Origin: Cydia pomonella
Lineage: Eukaryota > Arthropoda > Insecta > Lepidoptera > Tortricidae
Length of the DNA stretch: 64,000 nt
Direction of reading: 5' to 3'
NCBI RefSeq assembly: GCF_033807575.1
Contig: NC_084717.1
Span: 2,853,692 to 2,917,691, forward strand
A program made the position numbers and the translations under genes. Below, piece by piece: positions 43,111-54,192 of the stretch. How positions within the stretch are numbered: position 1 is the stretch's first letter; each line of letters starts with the position of its first letter. The notes below the pieces were generated by a model that made no database searches, was not told the DNA's origin, and was given only the letters and a program-made list of their open reading frames with translations.

Positions 43111-43364
43111 GACGACCGGTTTGGCCTGGTGGGTAGTGACCCTGCCTACGAAGCCGATGGTCCTGGGTTCAAATCCTGGTAAGGGCATTTATTCGTGTGA
43201 TGAGCATGGATATTTGTTCCTGAGTCATGGGTGTTTTCTATGTATTTAAGTATTTATACATTATATATATCGTTGTCTTAGTACCCTCAACACAAGCCTT
43301 ATTGAGCTTACTGTGGTACTTAGCCAATTTGTGTAATAATGTCCTGTAATATTTATTTATTTAT
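43111..43364 (+). mobile_element. SINE A, complete tRNA-derived copy
   Basis: The head has an A-box-like TTGGCCTGGTGGG and B-box GGGTTCAAATCC; the body continues with ATGGATATTTGTTCCTGAG and ACACAAGCCTTATTGAGC to an ATTT-rich end. It is the best copy in the window and the reference for those at 6265, 12495, 14035, 55018, 57205, 58850 and 61044. Confidence 0.85.
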
Positions 43365-43389
43365 GCAAAAATACGCAAGTAAGTATATC

Positions 43390-43518
43390 TATACTTGGCG
43401 CAAAACTAAGTGGCGAGTCAGGTCATAATGCCATCTCTTTCACTCTTGGGTGGTCTTAACAAGGGTAAAGGAGATAGCATTATGATCTCAGTGGCCAGTT
43501 AGTTTTGCGGCAAGTATA
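43390..43518. mobile_element. MITE with roughly 55-bp arms
   Basis: TATACTTGGCGCAAAACTAA and GGTCATAATGCCATCTC are mirrored at the right end, which finishes GCGGCAAGTATA. Length is 129 bp, loop short, no coding. Confidence 0.85.
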
Positions 43519-43682
43519 GTTAGCACCGATTGACTAGCACGTTATCTTTTGCGGATTAGCAAAGTAATATATTTTTTTTTAAGTAAAGGAGTCTCCATTT
43601 TCGGGCTAGAACTACATACAGGGTATTCTTTTAGTTACCTGCATTAATTTACGGGATGCATATAATAAAGGAGTGTACAGGT

Positions 43683-43775
43683 TTTGAAAGGGTCGGCAAC
43701 GGGCATAGGCTACGGTGACTGCTTACCATCAGGCGGGCCGTATGCTTGTTTGCCACCGACGTGGTATAAAAAAAA
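43683..43775 (-). repeat. CGGCCCGCC interspersed repeat, reversed
   Basis: GGGTCGGCAACGGGCATAGG, CCATCAGGCGGGCCGTATGC and TTGTTTGCCACCGACG are the reverse of 6380-6500. Confidence 0.8.
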
Positions 43776-44589
43776 TAGTCACACTGAGCAAGTTTTGCTA
43801 TACGCCCAACGCAGAAATCGCGAATAAAAATTGGCTCTTTCATACATTTGACTGGTCTGAAGTTGATATTTCGCAAGGGAGAGTCAATTTCTTTTTCGCT
43901 ATTTCGGGGTTGATCCCGTAGTCAAATTTGCTCAATATGGCCTATAGGGACCGTGCGCGTTGGAGGGTCTGCCATCTTGTGGTCTGAATCGGAACCATAA
44001 ACGGGCACATTTACACGTCAAGTGTTTTCTTGGGCTCCATCGGAACAAAAAACATCACATTTACGCCTCGCGCCAAAAATCTGACGGCTCCTGTGCTGCC
44101 TCCTATAGTTCATGCACGCTCCCTATATATTCACCCCGAATCTATTTAAATTATTGCAGGTCACTACTGCATGTATTGTATAATTGTTTATGTTTAGTTC
44201 GGTTCTAAGTACGAGTATGTTATGTTTTCACGCTTAAACCGCTAGACCGATTTGGATAAAACTTGGTATGGAGATAATGTGAGTTTCGGGATAGAACTTA
44301 CGATAGTTTTAACCTGGAAATCGTTCCTTAAGAGGAAAAACAGGGGGATGGAATTAATTACAAAAGTGGTTAATTATTTTAAAATTATTCTACCGATCTC
44401 AACGGTTTCCCGAGAATTCACCAAAATATACTCACATCTGATTTTCGCTCCACACAAATATAGACTTAGGGACTAAAACTGACCGCAAACAGCCCTCTCC
44501 AAACATTTTCCCAAGCCATGTTATTATAGGGAAGAGGGTAAGTTACCCTCAAGAGTCCTACCTGCCCGGCCGGGGTAAAAATAGGCACA
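43776..44589. other. Non-coding DNA
   Basis: GGAGGGTCTGCCATCTTGTG near 43964 is a word I associate with common lepidopteran repeats. No gene supported. Confidence 0.4.
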
Positions 44590-44775
44590 CGGACATTATC
44601 GACCGCCACTTAGGGCGCATGTATTGATCCTTGCCCTGTATTTCACGCACGGAGTGCAGGTGTTTGCCTTCAAACTATATATATTTATTATTATTCTTAA
44701 CTATACAGGATGCTTCCAAAGACGTTGATAAAAAAAATTGAATATTTTTCTTACACATCTCTTACCAAATGTGTT
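44590..44775. repeat. Diverged direct repeat, left
   Basis: GCATGTATTGATCCTTGCCC, GAGTGCAGGTGTTTGC, TTCAAACTATAT and CCAAAGACGTT recur in order at 45135-45325. Unit spacing is about 545 bp. Confidence 0.8.
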
Positions 44776-45134
44776 TTTTTAACCACGTCGGTGGCAAACG
44801 ATTTTACGTTTTCTTAGGCCTGAACCCTGATGGTACGAGTAAGCGGTCACCGCCTAACTCCAAGGGTGTCACAAACGCGAAGACAACCTTTCAAAAACTT
44901 TAACTAATAAAACAAAACATAATCTATATTCAAAATATTCTTCTTTAGCCATAATACATAAAGGCAAACCTTTTATAAAATTATCAAAAATATGTCGGCA
45001 GTAAAAATATTTGTCCACCAATGCTTGTTTGCCACGTAGTATATAAAAAAAAAAAAAAACTGGAAGAGATCCCTTATGCTTACGCTCCGGTCCCGAAATG
45101 GTCCGGGCCCGGGACTTCTTTTCTGTGACAGGTG
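44776..45134. other. Spacer with fragments of the CGGCCCGCC repeat
   Basis: AACCACGTCGGTGGCAAACG near 44781 (+) and CAATGCTTGTTTGCCACG near 45019 (-) are pieces of the repeat listed at 6380. A poly(A) run lies at 45047-45059. Confidence 0.5.
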
Positions 45135-45325
45135 CTCGGTGATCACGTGACCACTTAAGGGTGCATGTATTGATCATGGCCCAGTATTTTATGTGCAGAG
45201 TGCAGGTGTTTGCTTTCAAACTATATCTATTTAGTATTAATTATTTATAACTATACAGATTGGTCCCAAAGACGTTAACAAAAAAGTGGAATATTTTTCT
45301 TTTACATTCTATACAAAATGTCGCA
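45135..45325. repeat. Diverged direct repeat, right
   Basis: Partner of 44590-44775. It is followed by another CGGCCTGACGGTAAGCGG fragment, as the left copy is, so the duplication includes that flank. Confidence 0.8.
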
Positions 45326-45609
45326 AATAATAATACGGCCTGACGGTAAGCGGTCACTGCCTGTATTACAAACGCGATTTATTATTATTTTTTTTTTTTT
45401 AAATTTATTTAGAAAACAAACAGCCTTTTACAAATATGTCTAAAGTAAATGAACTAAAAATAGGCCTAAAGTTTCCTACATTACTAAGAAAACTATTACA
45501 TGGAAATGTAAATTACGCAATTATAAATTACCGGTTTAGTTGTGTGCTACATGCAAGTAAGTTAAGAAAACATACAAAAGTATGAAAAATATGACTGGAA
45601 CCAAATTGA

Positions 45610-48573
45610 TCAATTTCTAGAAAACAAAATTTGCCGAACTTTGTTCTTGAACACGGACAAACTATGAACAAAAATATCTATATCGTTAAGAGATTCATTA
45701 TACAAATAAAAAGTGCGCCTAAAGAAAGAGTTTTTAGCATACTGTGTGCCACAGGAGGAAATAGAAAATGTGGGTTTAGAACGTGAGTGGAAACGAGAGA
45801 TTTTGAAGGAAACGCTATCTAATAAAAGGTTAGAATCTATGTGATTTCTAATAATTTTAAATAAAAATAAAACATCTAGATATGCTCTTCTTTTCTCCAA
45901 TGGAGGGAGACTATGTTTAGCTGCTGACGAAAAATAATCACAGTTATAGCGGCCGGTTCTGTAATCAAGGGACTTACAAAAAAATTTCTGAATCCTTTCA
46001 AGTCGTGACTTATGAATGCCAAAATGTGGGCTCCAAACAACACTGCCAAACTCCAAAATACTACGGACGAAAGAGTAATACAAAACTTTTAACGTGAAAG
46101 TACTTTTGAATGGTTTACTTAAACGCAAAATCATTCCTAATTTTTTATATGCTCTCGCCACAATATTATCTATGTGTTCAACAAAGGAGAGTTTAGCATC
46201 CAGAGTAATCCCTAAATCTCGGATCGACGACACCCGTGAGACACTGCCACCAGCTAACTTATAATCGAAAGTTATAGGATTATGTTTACGGGAAAATGTG
46301 ATAGTGTAGCATTTCTCAGTGTTTAGAATTAAGTGATTTCGCTGACAATAGTCCTCAAATTGTGACAAATCGGATTGTAACGCAACACAATCATCATAAT
46401 TCCTAATAGTCTTATATATTTTTGTGTCGTCTGCATAAAGTATGTGGGATGAAGACTGAAAGATAGTATCAATATCATTTACATATAGGACAAATAGAAA
46501 AGGCCCCAGGTGAGAGCCCTGGGGAACCCCTCAGGGAACGGGTAGAAACTTCGACCTATGACCCTTGAGTGCAACCGCCTGACTTCTATTACTAATGTAA
46601 GACTTTAACCACCTAAAGAGGTCACCGTGTATACCGATCCTGAAAAGCTTCTGAAGTAAAATTGAATGATCTATTTTATCGAAGCATTTAGAGAAATCGG
46701 TATACACGGCGTCCACTTGATAACCGGCATCCAAAGCATTAATAATATGGTCGGTATAGGTGACTAGGTTAGTGTCGACGCTTCTACCTTTGAAAAAACC
46801 ATGTTGATGCACAGAAATGTGTCGAGAGACCACAGCAGTCATTTCATTCGTTACAATTTTTTCGAAAACCTTAGCGAATACGCAAAGTTTCGAAATTGGT
46901 CGATAAAGCTTAATATTATGTTTATCACCGCCTTTGTGCACCGGTGTAATGATAGCCTGCTTCCAGATGCTAGGGGCAATACCTTCACTGAGAGACTTTC
47001 TGAAAAGTTTAGCCAAGGGAGCCGCCAGCTCAACGTAAAGTTTAGAAACTAATAATGGATGAATGTTATCAAAACCTGCACCCTTATTAACACATAAGTT
47101 TTTTAAATGCTTGTATACTAAATCATCAGTAATATTAATACTAGAAATATCTACAGAACGGGACGAAGGCTGAGGAGAAGGAAGTCGTGATTGATTACAA
47201 CCAGAGACAAAAACAGAACTGAAATAATTGTTAAAGAGATCACAAATAACATTGCCTTCGGAGGAGGATTTATCATTAAAATACATGTTAGAAGGTATTT
47301 CATTTGCAGAAAATTTTGACTTAATAAAACTCCAAAAATATTTAGGTGAAGAAGTAATTTTCTTTTCACTGAGGGCAATGTATTTAGTATAACAATCTTT
47401 ACTAAGTTTCTTTTCCCTTTTTCTTAGTAATTTAAACTCAGCATAATCAATAACGTTATTATATTTTTTCCACCTAGCATGAGCATTCAATTTGTTTTTA
47501 ATAATTTTAATTAAAGGTCTGTTATACCAGGGAGGATATCTAGAAGTTGAGCAAACCTTACGCTTTGGAACGAAATCATTAACCAAAGTGTTAAGAATAG
47601 AGTAAAAGTAACTTGTGGCACTTTCCGTGTCCATATCGTCGATCACAGACCAGTCCACATCGGAGATACCTTGCCGTATACTATCAAAGTTGGCTAAATG
47701 ATAAAGATATTTATAATGCGCTATGGAATTTAAAGACTTCATTAATGACAAAGGAAAAGAAATAACTAACGATTTATGATGTAAATCTTCTTGTGTAAGA
47801 GGAGATAAACAGGCTGATACCTCACAACCAACATTACTCATGACAAGGTCTAAGATACGATCATGAGCATTGACACAACCATTGTACTGTTGTAATCCAG
47901 AGAGAGAGAGAAAATCAGAAAGTGCAATAGCTAAGGGATTGTTATTGTGATTAAGTGTTAGTATTGAAAAATTATCTATGTTCCAAATTGCGTGAGAAAT
48001 ATTAAAATCACCTAACAGCAGATAAGTATCACTAGGGTGACGGCATATTAGGTCATTGACATTATTAAAAAATAATTGCAACGAATCAGCATGATTACGA
48101 TTATGGGGGAAATAAACACAGGCTATGCGTAAAAAGCACGCTCGCTCTGACACGGCAGAAGACGACCCCGTTGCAGCTAAGGGCAGAGACAGCCATAATT
48201 CCTCAGAGTACGTCGCACTACAAAGGTCGTCAGTGCGGAGCGCACGCAGGCCGCACCGCACCGCCACCAGCACGCCGCCACCGCGCGCCGCCGCCGACGA
48301 CGGTCGATCCCGACGATAAACAACATAATTATGATAGAAAAATTCCTCATCGCTAAAGTCCTCCGTGAGCCAAGTTTCGGTTAAACATATAATATCATAA
48401 TCAGCCGAGAGTACGTTTGCGACAAAAGAATGCGATTTAGTTCTGAGTCCTCTCACGTTCTGATAATAAATGCTTAACTTATTAAGACTGAACATTAATA
48501 GGTACAGTAGAAAATAAGGATATGAAGTAGTAGCATGGCTCAAAGTATGCCAAAAATTTAATATAATGTTCAT
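45610..48573 (-). pseudogene. LINE ORF2 endonuclease-reverse transcriptase, one in-frame UGA
   Basis: The frame spans 988 codons with a single internal UGA at 46531-46533; both sides stay in the same frame. AP-type endonuclease: YYQNVRG at 36-42, TETW at 65-68, GDFN at 188-191, HK at 266-267. Reverse transcriptase: motif A with Asp626 (TDFSKCFDKIDH), then the stop at codon 681 right before motif B (PQGSHLGP), and YADD at 46426-46437. No RNase H follows; the C-terminal 252 codons carry KYL-type thumb features and the Val-Val-Trp-Ser word. The first 30 residues are hydrophobic and unusual, so Met27 may be the real start. As it stands, the polymerase is split between motifs A and B and should be inactive unless UGA is read through. 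Confidence 0.85.
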
Positions 48574-48778
48574 TAAATATAAGCACGTTTACTACCAAGA
48601 GCGTATTATAGATATATGTTTTTATTATAATTACATAAAGGGCGCGACAAAATATGTAAACCGAGGGATTAAAGCACAGTACAATAATAATACAGTACAA
48701 ATACCAAGTAACTTTAAATATACACCACTGGGCATTAATGTAGTACAAAGGTTGGCACAATTTAGTTAAAAACAAAAG
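48574..48778 (-). other. Inter-ORF spacer of the LINE
   Basis: AT-rich 205-bp spacer; how ORF2 is translated (reinitiation or internal entry) is not apparent. Confidence 0.5.
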
Positions 48779-49702
48779 TCATTTAAGTTTTAACAGGTCG
48801 GATTCGGAGACGATACGTATAACCCTCGAAGTGTCATTTTTACGCAAAAAAATCTTGCATTCTTTCACCCACACATAAGCATAGTTCAGCTCAGATTTTA
48901 CTTCGCGTGCACGCTTTAACAACAACTTATTAGCGGGCGTCAGGTGCTCGTTCAAGTAAACGTTGATCGATGGTCCGTCCAAGCCGGCGTCAGCCGTGGT
49001 GATGCCACGGCGGGCGCGGGCCGCCGCCAGCAACTCGTCCCTGCGCGCCCGCCGGGTAAAGCGGACGATAATCGAGGGTGGACGAAGATTTTGCTGCTTT
49101 GCTTCCGTAGAGAAAACTCTAATCCGATGAATACAATCGATGTCCGATTGGTCAAGGGCAAAGCCGACCTTGGTACATATATTGTGAAATATGGTACGCA
49201 GATTTTCCCCTGAACGTAACGGAACACCGGTGATCTCCACGTTATTTAGCCTTCCAAACTGATCACGATCATTATTTTCCTTTTTGAGGCATGTAACGTG
49301 TTCCTGTAACTCTTTAATTTGCGGCGGCAAAGTCGAAAGGGTCTCTATTTTATCCTCTGTATTCGAGATTCTCTCCTCCATACTAGCCAGGCGCGACTCC
49401 AAGCTGCTCCACTTGTTGTTCAAATCAGTGACTTGCAGCTGAACATTATCTATTTTGGCCTCAATTGAAGCTCTCGAAATTTTTACTTCGGCAAACAAGT
49501 CAGCTAACGAGGCCTCCTGAGAAATTTGGGGCGATTGCGGGGCCACTCGGCACGCGGGGCATCGCCAGGATGCTTTTTTCTCATTGGTCATACGCCTAAA
49601 GGTTGTTTCCGCTAACCCAGCACATCCAAAATGTAAGTGTTTATTACATGTGTTACATAAAACACCATCACTTACTATTTCACTACACTTGCCACACTCC
49701 AT
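48779..49702 (-). CDS. LINE ORF1 protein with PHD finger
   Basis: An intact 307-residue frame upstream of ORF2. A PHD-type finger occupies residues 3-51 with Cys3, Cys6, Cys16, Cys19, His24, Cys27, Cys48, Cys51 (C4HC3). A charged coiled coil follows at about 75-145 (LESRLASMEERI, KIETLSTLPPQIKELQEHV). Then comes an RNA-binding-like segment about 148-230 (RLNNVEITGVP, IIVRFTRRARRDELL) and a basic C-terminus. This order is typical of ORF1p of CR1-group LINEs, which coats the element RNA. The PHD could contact histone tails, but that is inference. The start is the first Met, eleven bases from nothing competing in frame. Confidence 0.87.
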   Translation of the reverse strand: MECGKCSEIVSDGVLCNTCNKHLHFGCAGLAETTFRRMTNEKKASWRCPACRVAPQSPQISQEASLADLFAEVKISRASIEAKIDNVQLQVTDLNNKWSSLESRLASMEERISNTEDKIETLSTLPPQIKELQEHVTCLKKENNDRDQFGRLNNVEITGVPLRSGENLRTIFHNICTKVGFALDQSDIDCIHRIRVFSTEAKQQNLRPPSIIVRFTRRARRDELLAAARARRGITTADAGLDGPSINVYLNEHLTPANKLLLKRAREVKSELNYAYVWVKECKIFLRKNDTSRVIRIVSESDLLKLK

Positions 49703-49881
49703 AATAAAATAGTTAAAGTAATACGCCGGTATTTAAAAGAATAAAAGATGCGACGATGGTTGTAAACACCTTATCAAAAACCAGGCGCGCGAGACACTGA
49801 CAGTAAAACTAAATGACCAAGGGCGAGGGGTCAAACTCACTGGTTATCTTTTATTAACGCATAAGGACACAACTAATCCCA

Positions 49882-49923
49882 ATGACGGTGAGAACCGGAC
49901 TGATGACGGTGAGAACCGGACTG
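49882..49923 (-). promoter_or_regulatory. Two 21-bp tandem repeats at the LINE 5' end
   Basis: ATGACGGTGAGAACCGGACT plus G occurs twice in direct succession (49882-49902, 49903-49923). On the element strand each unit begins CAGTCCGG, an initiator-like start. Tandem 5' units often form internal promoters of non-LTR elements. Confidence 0.75.
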
Positions 49924-50174
49924 AAATTATTATTGTAGTTTGTGGGCCTTTGAATGCCACGTCGACCAGGCATTGGTCTATTGTGACAGCCCTTTAAAGT
50001 TCATTACTTGTTTTAAAGTAATGAATAATGTTAATTTAATTTATCCGTATTTTTAATTTAATTTAATTCATATTTTTATTTTATTTTTTGTAATTTATAT
50101 GTAAATATTTTGATTGTTTGTTGTTTTGTGTATTACCTATGGATATTGTCCGAAATAAATGCTTTTTATTTTTA

Positions 50175-50410
50175 TTTTATTATTTATTACTGATGCCCGT
50201 TGAATTCAGGAAATTCCAGATTCTTTGGGCCGTAATGTTCTGTACCTCATAGGGTTGCAATACGTTCCGCCCTAGGTAGGTACTTCTTTTTGACATTAGT
50301 GATCCACAGGAGCAGAGAATGTGCATTGCAGTCTCCTCTGACTCATGGCAGAACCTGCATGTCGCGTCTTGTTTCTTTCCGATTTGAAACATGTGTTTGT
50401 TCAATTTACA
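50175..50410 (-). pseudogene. LINE C-terminal zinc-knuckle fragment
   Basis: The minus-strand frame carries HMFQIGKKQDATCRFC, then EETAMHILCSC and an ending RIWNFLNSTGI before a stop. The Cys-x2-Cys, His-x4-Cys spacing matches the C-terminal region of RNase H-bearing LINEs. It is followed by an A/T-rich tail. It is truncated on its 5' side. A plus-strand AATAAATGCTTTTTATTTTT tail of another element abuts it at about 50155-50175. Confidence 0.7.
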
Positions 50411-50593
50411 GTGTCCAGTCCAGTCCAGTACAAACGCGATACCGACCTTTTAAAAACTAGTACACTAATTTAAAAATTAAAAATGCAATAATTTCACTGA
50501 AATAAACATATCGTAATTGTAAGAACAAAATTTCAGTGCAATCTAGCTAGTCGTTTTAAAATGAGGGCATAACTACGTTTATATGGAGAACTG

Positions 50594-50782
50594 TGCCCCT
50601 AGTGTACATTTTATCGATATCATAACGTGACGAACGCGTTTGCGTTAAGTCTCATTTTTTATAGGATTTTGAGTTTCCAAAACGTCCCGCTTGGCGCGCT
50701 CTTTCTAAATCCAATACAAAATGAGACTAAACGCAAACGCGTACGTCACGTTTCAAAATCGAATTTATTTACACTAGGGGTA
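50594..50782. mobile_element. Palindromic MITE family A, copy 3
   Basis: Very similar to copy 1: CCCCTAGTGTACATT at the left and ATTTACACTAGGGGTA at the right, with both CGCAAACGCG cores. The left terminus has GTG instead of GTA. Confidence 0.85.
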
Positions 50783-51887
50783 CTGAGCTTGGTACGGACT
50801 CTTAAATAATTGTACTAAGTATGCACATTGCCTCCAAGTATTCCTCTTGTCCCGTTGTTTCGCATACCCATTGACATATATCTAAGGACGGGCCTTACGG
50901 GCACTAAGCTCATCTAACCTTAATGAAGGTATTTAATACACTAACTGTATATTGTCCACTTTAATTGCTCTCGACTGTATTATTAATTATTATGCAATCA
51001 TGATATTAAATTTGCTATTCAACTTCTCCAGACAACAATTTGTTTTAATTAACTCACAATTCAGACTATTTCATAAAACTTTTTTATGACACTCGTAAAC
51101 CACACAAACAAAATGACATACGTTAGTATTATGTTTTAGCTACTTACGTCTTTTTGATGCTCAAAATACAACAGCTGCGTTAATAATCCACCCGTCTTTA
51201 TAGGTAACAGTGTATTATAAACTCTAATGCTAGATAATAAAGTTTAAAAAGACAGAAGCAACATGAAAGGCTTTTATAGACGGACTGTGTAAGTGGTACT
51301 TGACGTTTGTGTAAAATAATCATGACCCATTATGTATGCTAAGAAAAGTTCCCACCGACTGGCCAGATATACCAGTATAATGTGACCTGAAGGTCGGTAA
51401 TAGCTCCATGTGATCTGAGATCAAGTGTATAATGGTTTTTTGGTGCAATGTTTAATATGAGAAGGGGTTAGAAGAGAATGAAACGAAAATTGTATACCCC
51501 AATTGGATTTTACTCTATCTGTAGTGGTTTTAATGTTCAGATCAAGTAAGGTTTGAATTGAATTATTTAATATTTATCCCAAATTAGATTCACATACCAT
51601 TTTTTTTTCTACAATACAGGGAGATTTTGTCTGACCCTACTATGAGGGGTGAGGGGAGAAAAAAATCGTTTATCTGATGTACGAGTAATAAATATTTATT
51701 TTTTCTCGTACAATAAAGTATTACTTATATTTCGGCGATTCATGTCAATGTTTCCTATAATAGAACAGCTGATTTATTTTTTCGATTTCGGGGTTGGCTC
51801 TATGGTTCAGTATGACCTACATATTCGCCCTCAGACAAAATCAACCTGTATACTCGACTATGAACCCTGATAAGGTCAACCGATCAT
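50783..51887. other. Non-coding, AT-rich
   Basis: No feature supported. Confidence 0.4.
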
Positions 51888-52258
51888 AATAGTACATTAC
51901 GACACAAGTGCGAAAAATTGGAAATTCGAAACGAGTGGCGATAAATTAAAACACGGCCGAAGGGAGTGTTTTAAATCGACACGAGTAATACAACGTTTTA
52001 CAGTACATATGGCCCTTTAAATGTTCGACTCAGTAACGTAATATGCTAATTTTCGCACTAGTGCGGTAAAGTAGCACCATATGTACTGTAATAATACATT
52101 ACAAGTGCGAAATCGACATGAGTCGCGAATAACCTTTTCGACCGTATATTGTACAACGTTTTACAGTACATATGGCTCTTTAATCATTTTCGACATACGC
52201 ACGTATAATGCTAGTTACCGTACTAGGGCGGTAAAGTAGCACCAACTACTACAGTAGT
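51888..52258. mobile_element. TIR element TACAGTACATATGG, copies 2 and 3 in tandem
   Basis: 51888-52091 matches 39455-39681. A second, shorter and more diverged unit follows at once (TACAGTACATATGGCTCTTT, then GCGGTAAAGTAGCACC). The tandem arrangement suggests local duplication or insertion of one copy beside the other. Confidence 0.75.
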
Positions 52259-53018
52259 TATTTGTGTCCCGAGGGAGGAAAAGTAGGACATTGCGTGCCG
52301 CGTGTAAAATTGGCAAACACGCGGGATGGAATGTCCTACGATTCCTCCCGTGGTGCGCATACTATTTTTCTGCTGGACGGAGGCGGAAAGCGGCATCTTC
52401 GTATAGCACAGCGGGAGAAAAGTAGACGCTTTCCGCCCGGAGGGCAGAAAAGTACTTTTTCATCACACTTGCTCGAAAACGTTTTTATTTCATGCAGGTG
52501 TACAGAAGGACAAAGGCCTATTTTGTTCCCGGGGAAGTTATGGATTGTGAAAAGATTATTTTTTTAATTATGTTACTATAAAGATTTTTTTCAGTCATGC
52601 AGAAATTGTTATAGATTATTTTTTCGTCATGCCAAAATCTTTATAGGGCTGTATAATATCACATTAGGACATGAAACAATCATCATCATCATCATCATAT
52701 TTTTATTATTATTTCATTACAAGTTTGAGGAAAGCACTATACAAACCTCGGCGAGAAACGGGGTTGCCGGCCGCGTATCCCTACCGATCTCGCTACGCTC
52801 GGCCGTATATATCTACTTGTCCTGCAACCCTTCGTTTTCCGGCCTCTATAGTAATTTACTACAGAGCTTTCAATCGTGGCTGAATGCCGGATAGGTCTGT
52901 ATTCGATGCCTAACCTGTCAAAGCATGACAATATGGCGGACGAATGATTGAAAAGTCACCGTATTTAAGAATTATTTTGCTTTAAATTTAGTGTTTTCTT
53001 CGCAATCGTGATGAAAAA
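52259..53018. other. Non-coding, with dispersed repeat pieces
   Basis: CAGAAGGACAAAGGCCTATT near 52502 recurs at 27131. A short CAT/ATC microsatellite lies at 52679-52699. CTCGGCGAGAAACGGGG near 52748 is part of a repeat type common in moths. No gene. Confidence 0.45.
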
Positions 53019-53120
53019 CATTGTATTAACTCCGGGGGTAAGAATATTGCAAACTCGAGTCTTTAATGCACTCCAGCCTGCGGCTTTTTTCACTTACTTA
53101 CCCCCCTCGTTATACAATGT
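53019..53120. mobile_element. Palindromic element
   Basis: ACATTGTATTAACTCCGGGG and GTAAG are mirrored by CTTACCCCCCTCGTTATA and CAATGT. Centre CTCCAGCCTGCGGC. Similar in build to 37137-37286. Confidence 0.7.
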
Positions 53121-53598
53121 ACTATTAAAAGCTGTCGAGCGGAAAGTTATGTTTAAGATTTTATTTTAATGAGATAAGTAGGGAAACCCTTTCTCATCTT
53201 ACTGGAAACTCAGCCTAATGGGGCAGAAAATAAATGACCTACTTTGAGTCCTTCATTATAATAATTATGCAGTAGTCTAATTTCGAGCATAAATGTTATC
53301 TTTTACAAGATTCTGCTGAACTGGATAAATTGGCTCGTTAATTCGACATGATTCTAAATTGGTCTAAGATACGAATTACGAGTATATCGAATATCGAATT
53401 ATGTACCCTCATTTGTTATTTATTTGCGATAAGAAATAAATGATCGATAATATTCACATTAACACATTGCAAATATGTAGGTTGCCTAGTTAAATTGTGT
53501 ACGGACAGATTTTTTTACATAAAAAATATCTGTTTTGTTATTTTATCATAAATTACATCATATGAAAGCTTATTTTTAAAATAATCTTACTGTTCCAT

Positions 53599-53641
53599 GG
53601 TTGCCTAGATTTTAGATAAAAATCGATTAATCTAGACAACC
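53599..53641. repeat. 13-bp inverted repeat
   Basis: GGTTGCCTAGATT and AATCTAGACAACC pair with one mismatch; GGTTGCCTAG recurs alone at 53481. It ends just before the Harbinger 5' end. Confidence 0.6.
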
Positions 53642-53648
53642 ACGAACT

Positions 53649-54192
53649 GGCCCCTATTTCACCACGGCTACAATTGTCAGTGACATATGTCGAGCGACAA
53701 TTGTCAAGCGACAGGTGACATATTACAATTTTATAAAATATTGTCTATAGAAATGCTTACAAACATGACAGACATTTTGCTACAATTGTATGTATTACAA
53801 TTATGTTGTGAAACAAGAATTACTTTTTCTACTCGACATATTTGTAGAATTATCGGTGAATCTTGACATGTGGTTGAAGCTGTGTCGAGTTGCGTGACAA
53901 TTGTAGTATATCGTGGTTGACATACGCGTAGTCCAAAATGGCTCTCCATGCGAGTAGTAGTGACGCTAGTGATAGTAATAGTGATCTTGATGATTTCGCA
54001 TATAGAAGAAAATTTAAGGAAAGAATCAATTTTTCTTGTTTTCAATTTCGTGTTAGTAAAATCAGTGTAGAATATTTATTAAATAGAATCGGTGGACGTA
54101 TTGAACATCCAACGACAAAAAACAAAGCTTTAACGCCTTGCCAACAAATTCTTTGTACACTGCATTGGATGGGGTCGGGTAATAATTTGTAA
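53649..54192 (+). mobile_element. 3'-truncated PIF/Harbinger element
   Basis: It begins GGCCCCTATTTCACCACGG, a terminus of Harbinger type. ACAATTGTCA-like words at 53670, 53696, 53782 and 53896 form a subterminal array where transposase or its MYB-like partner may bind. The transposase frame starts at 53938. No matching 3' terminus is seen downstream, so the element is truncated. Confidence 0.6.
53938..54192 (+). pseudogene. Harbinger (HARBI1-like) transposase, N-terminal fragment
   Basis: The 84-residue frame has an acidic Ser/Asp-rich start, then YRRKFKERINF, FQFRVSKISVEYLLNRI and RIEHPTTKNKALTPCQQILC. This is the N-terminal helical region of PIF/Harbinger transposases, ahead of the DDE nuclease domain. 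The frame stops shortly after the expected Leu-x-Trp/Phe segment, and no DDE motif follows. So only a fragment remains. Confidence 0.72.

Larger units (their letters stand above)
45388..49923 (-). mobile_element. Nearly full-length CR1/Jockey-group non-LTR retrotransposon
   Basis: Minus-strand order: 5' UTR with two 21-bp repeats, ORF1 (PHD finger), 206-bp spacer, ORF2 (endonuclease and reverse transcriptase), short 3' UTR and an A-rich tail at 45388-45402. ATTATTATT occurs at both outer edges and may be the target duplication, though it is low complexity. The only visible lesion is one UGA in ORF2. Confidence 0.85.

Noticed and set aside
48125..48356. Arg-rich plus-strand open frames
   Set aside because: Shadows of the LINE ORF2 endonuclease coding strand.
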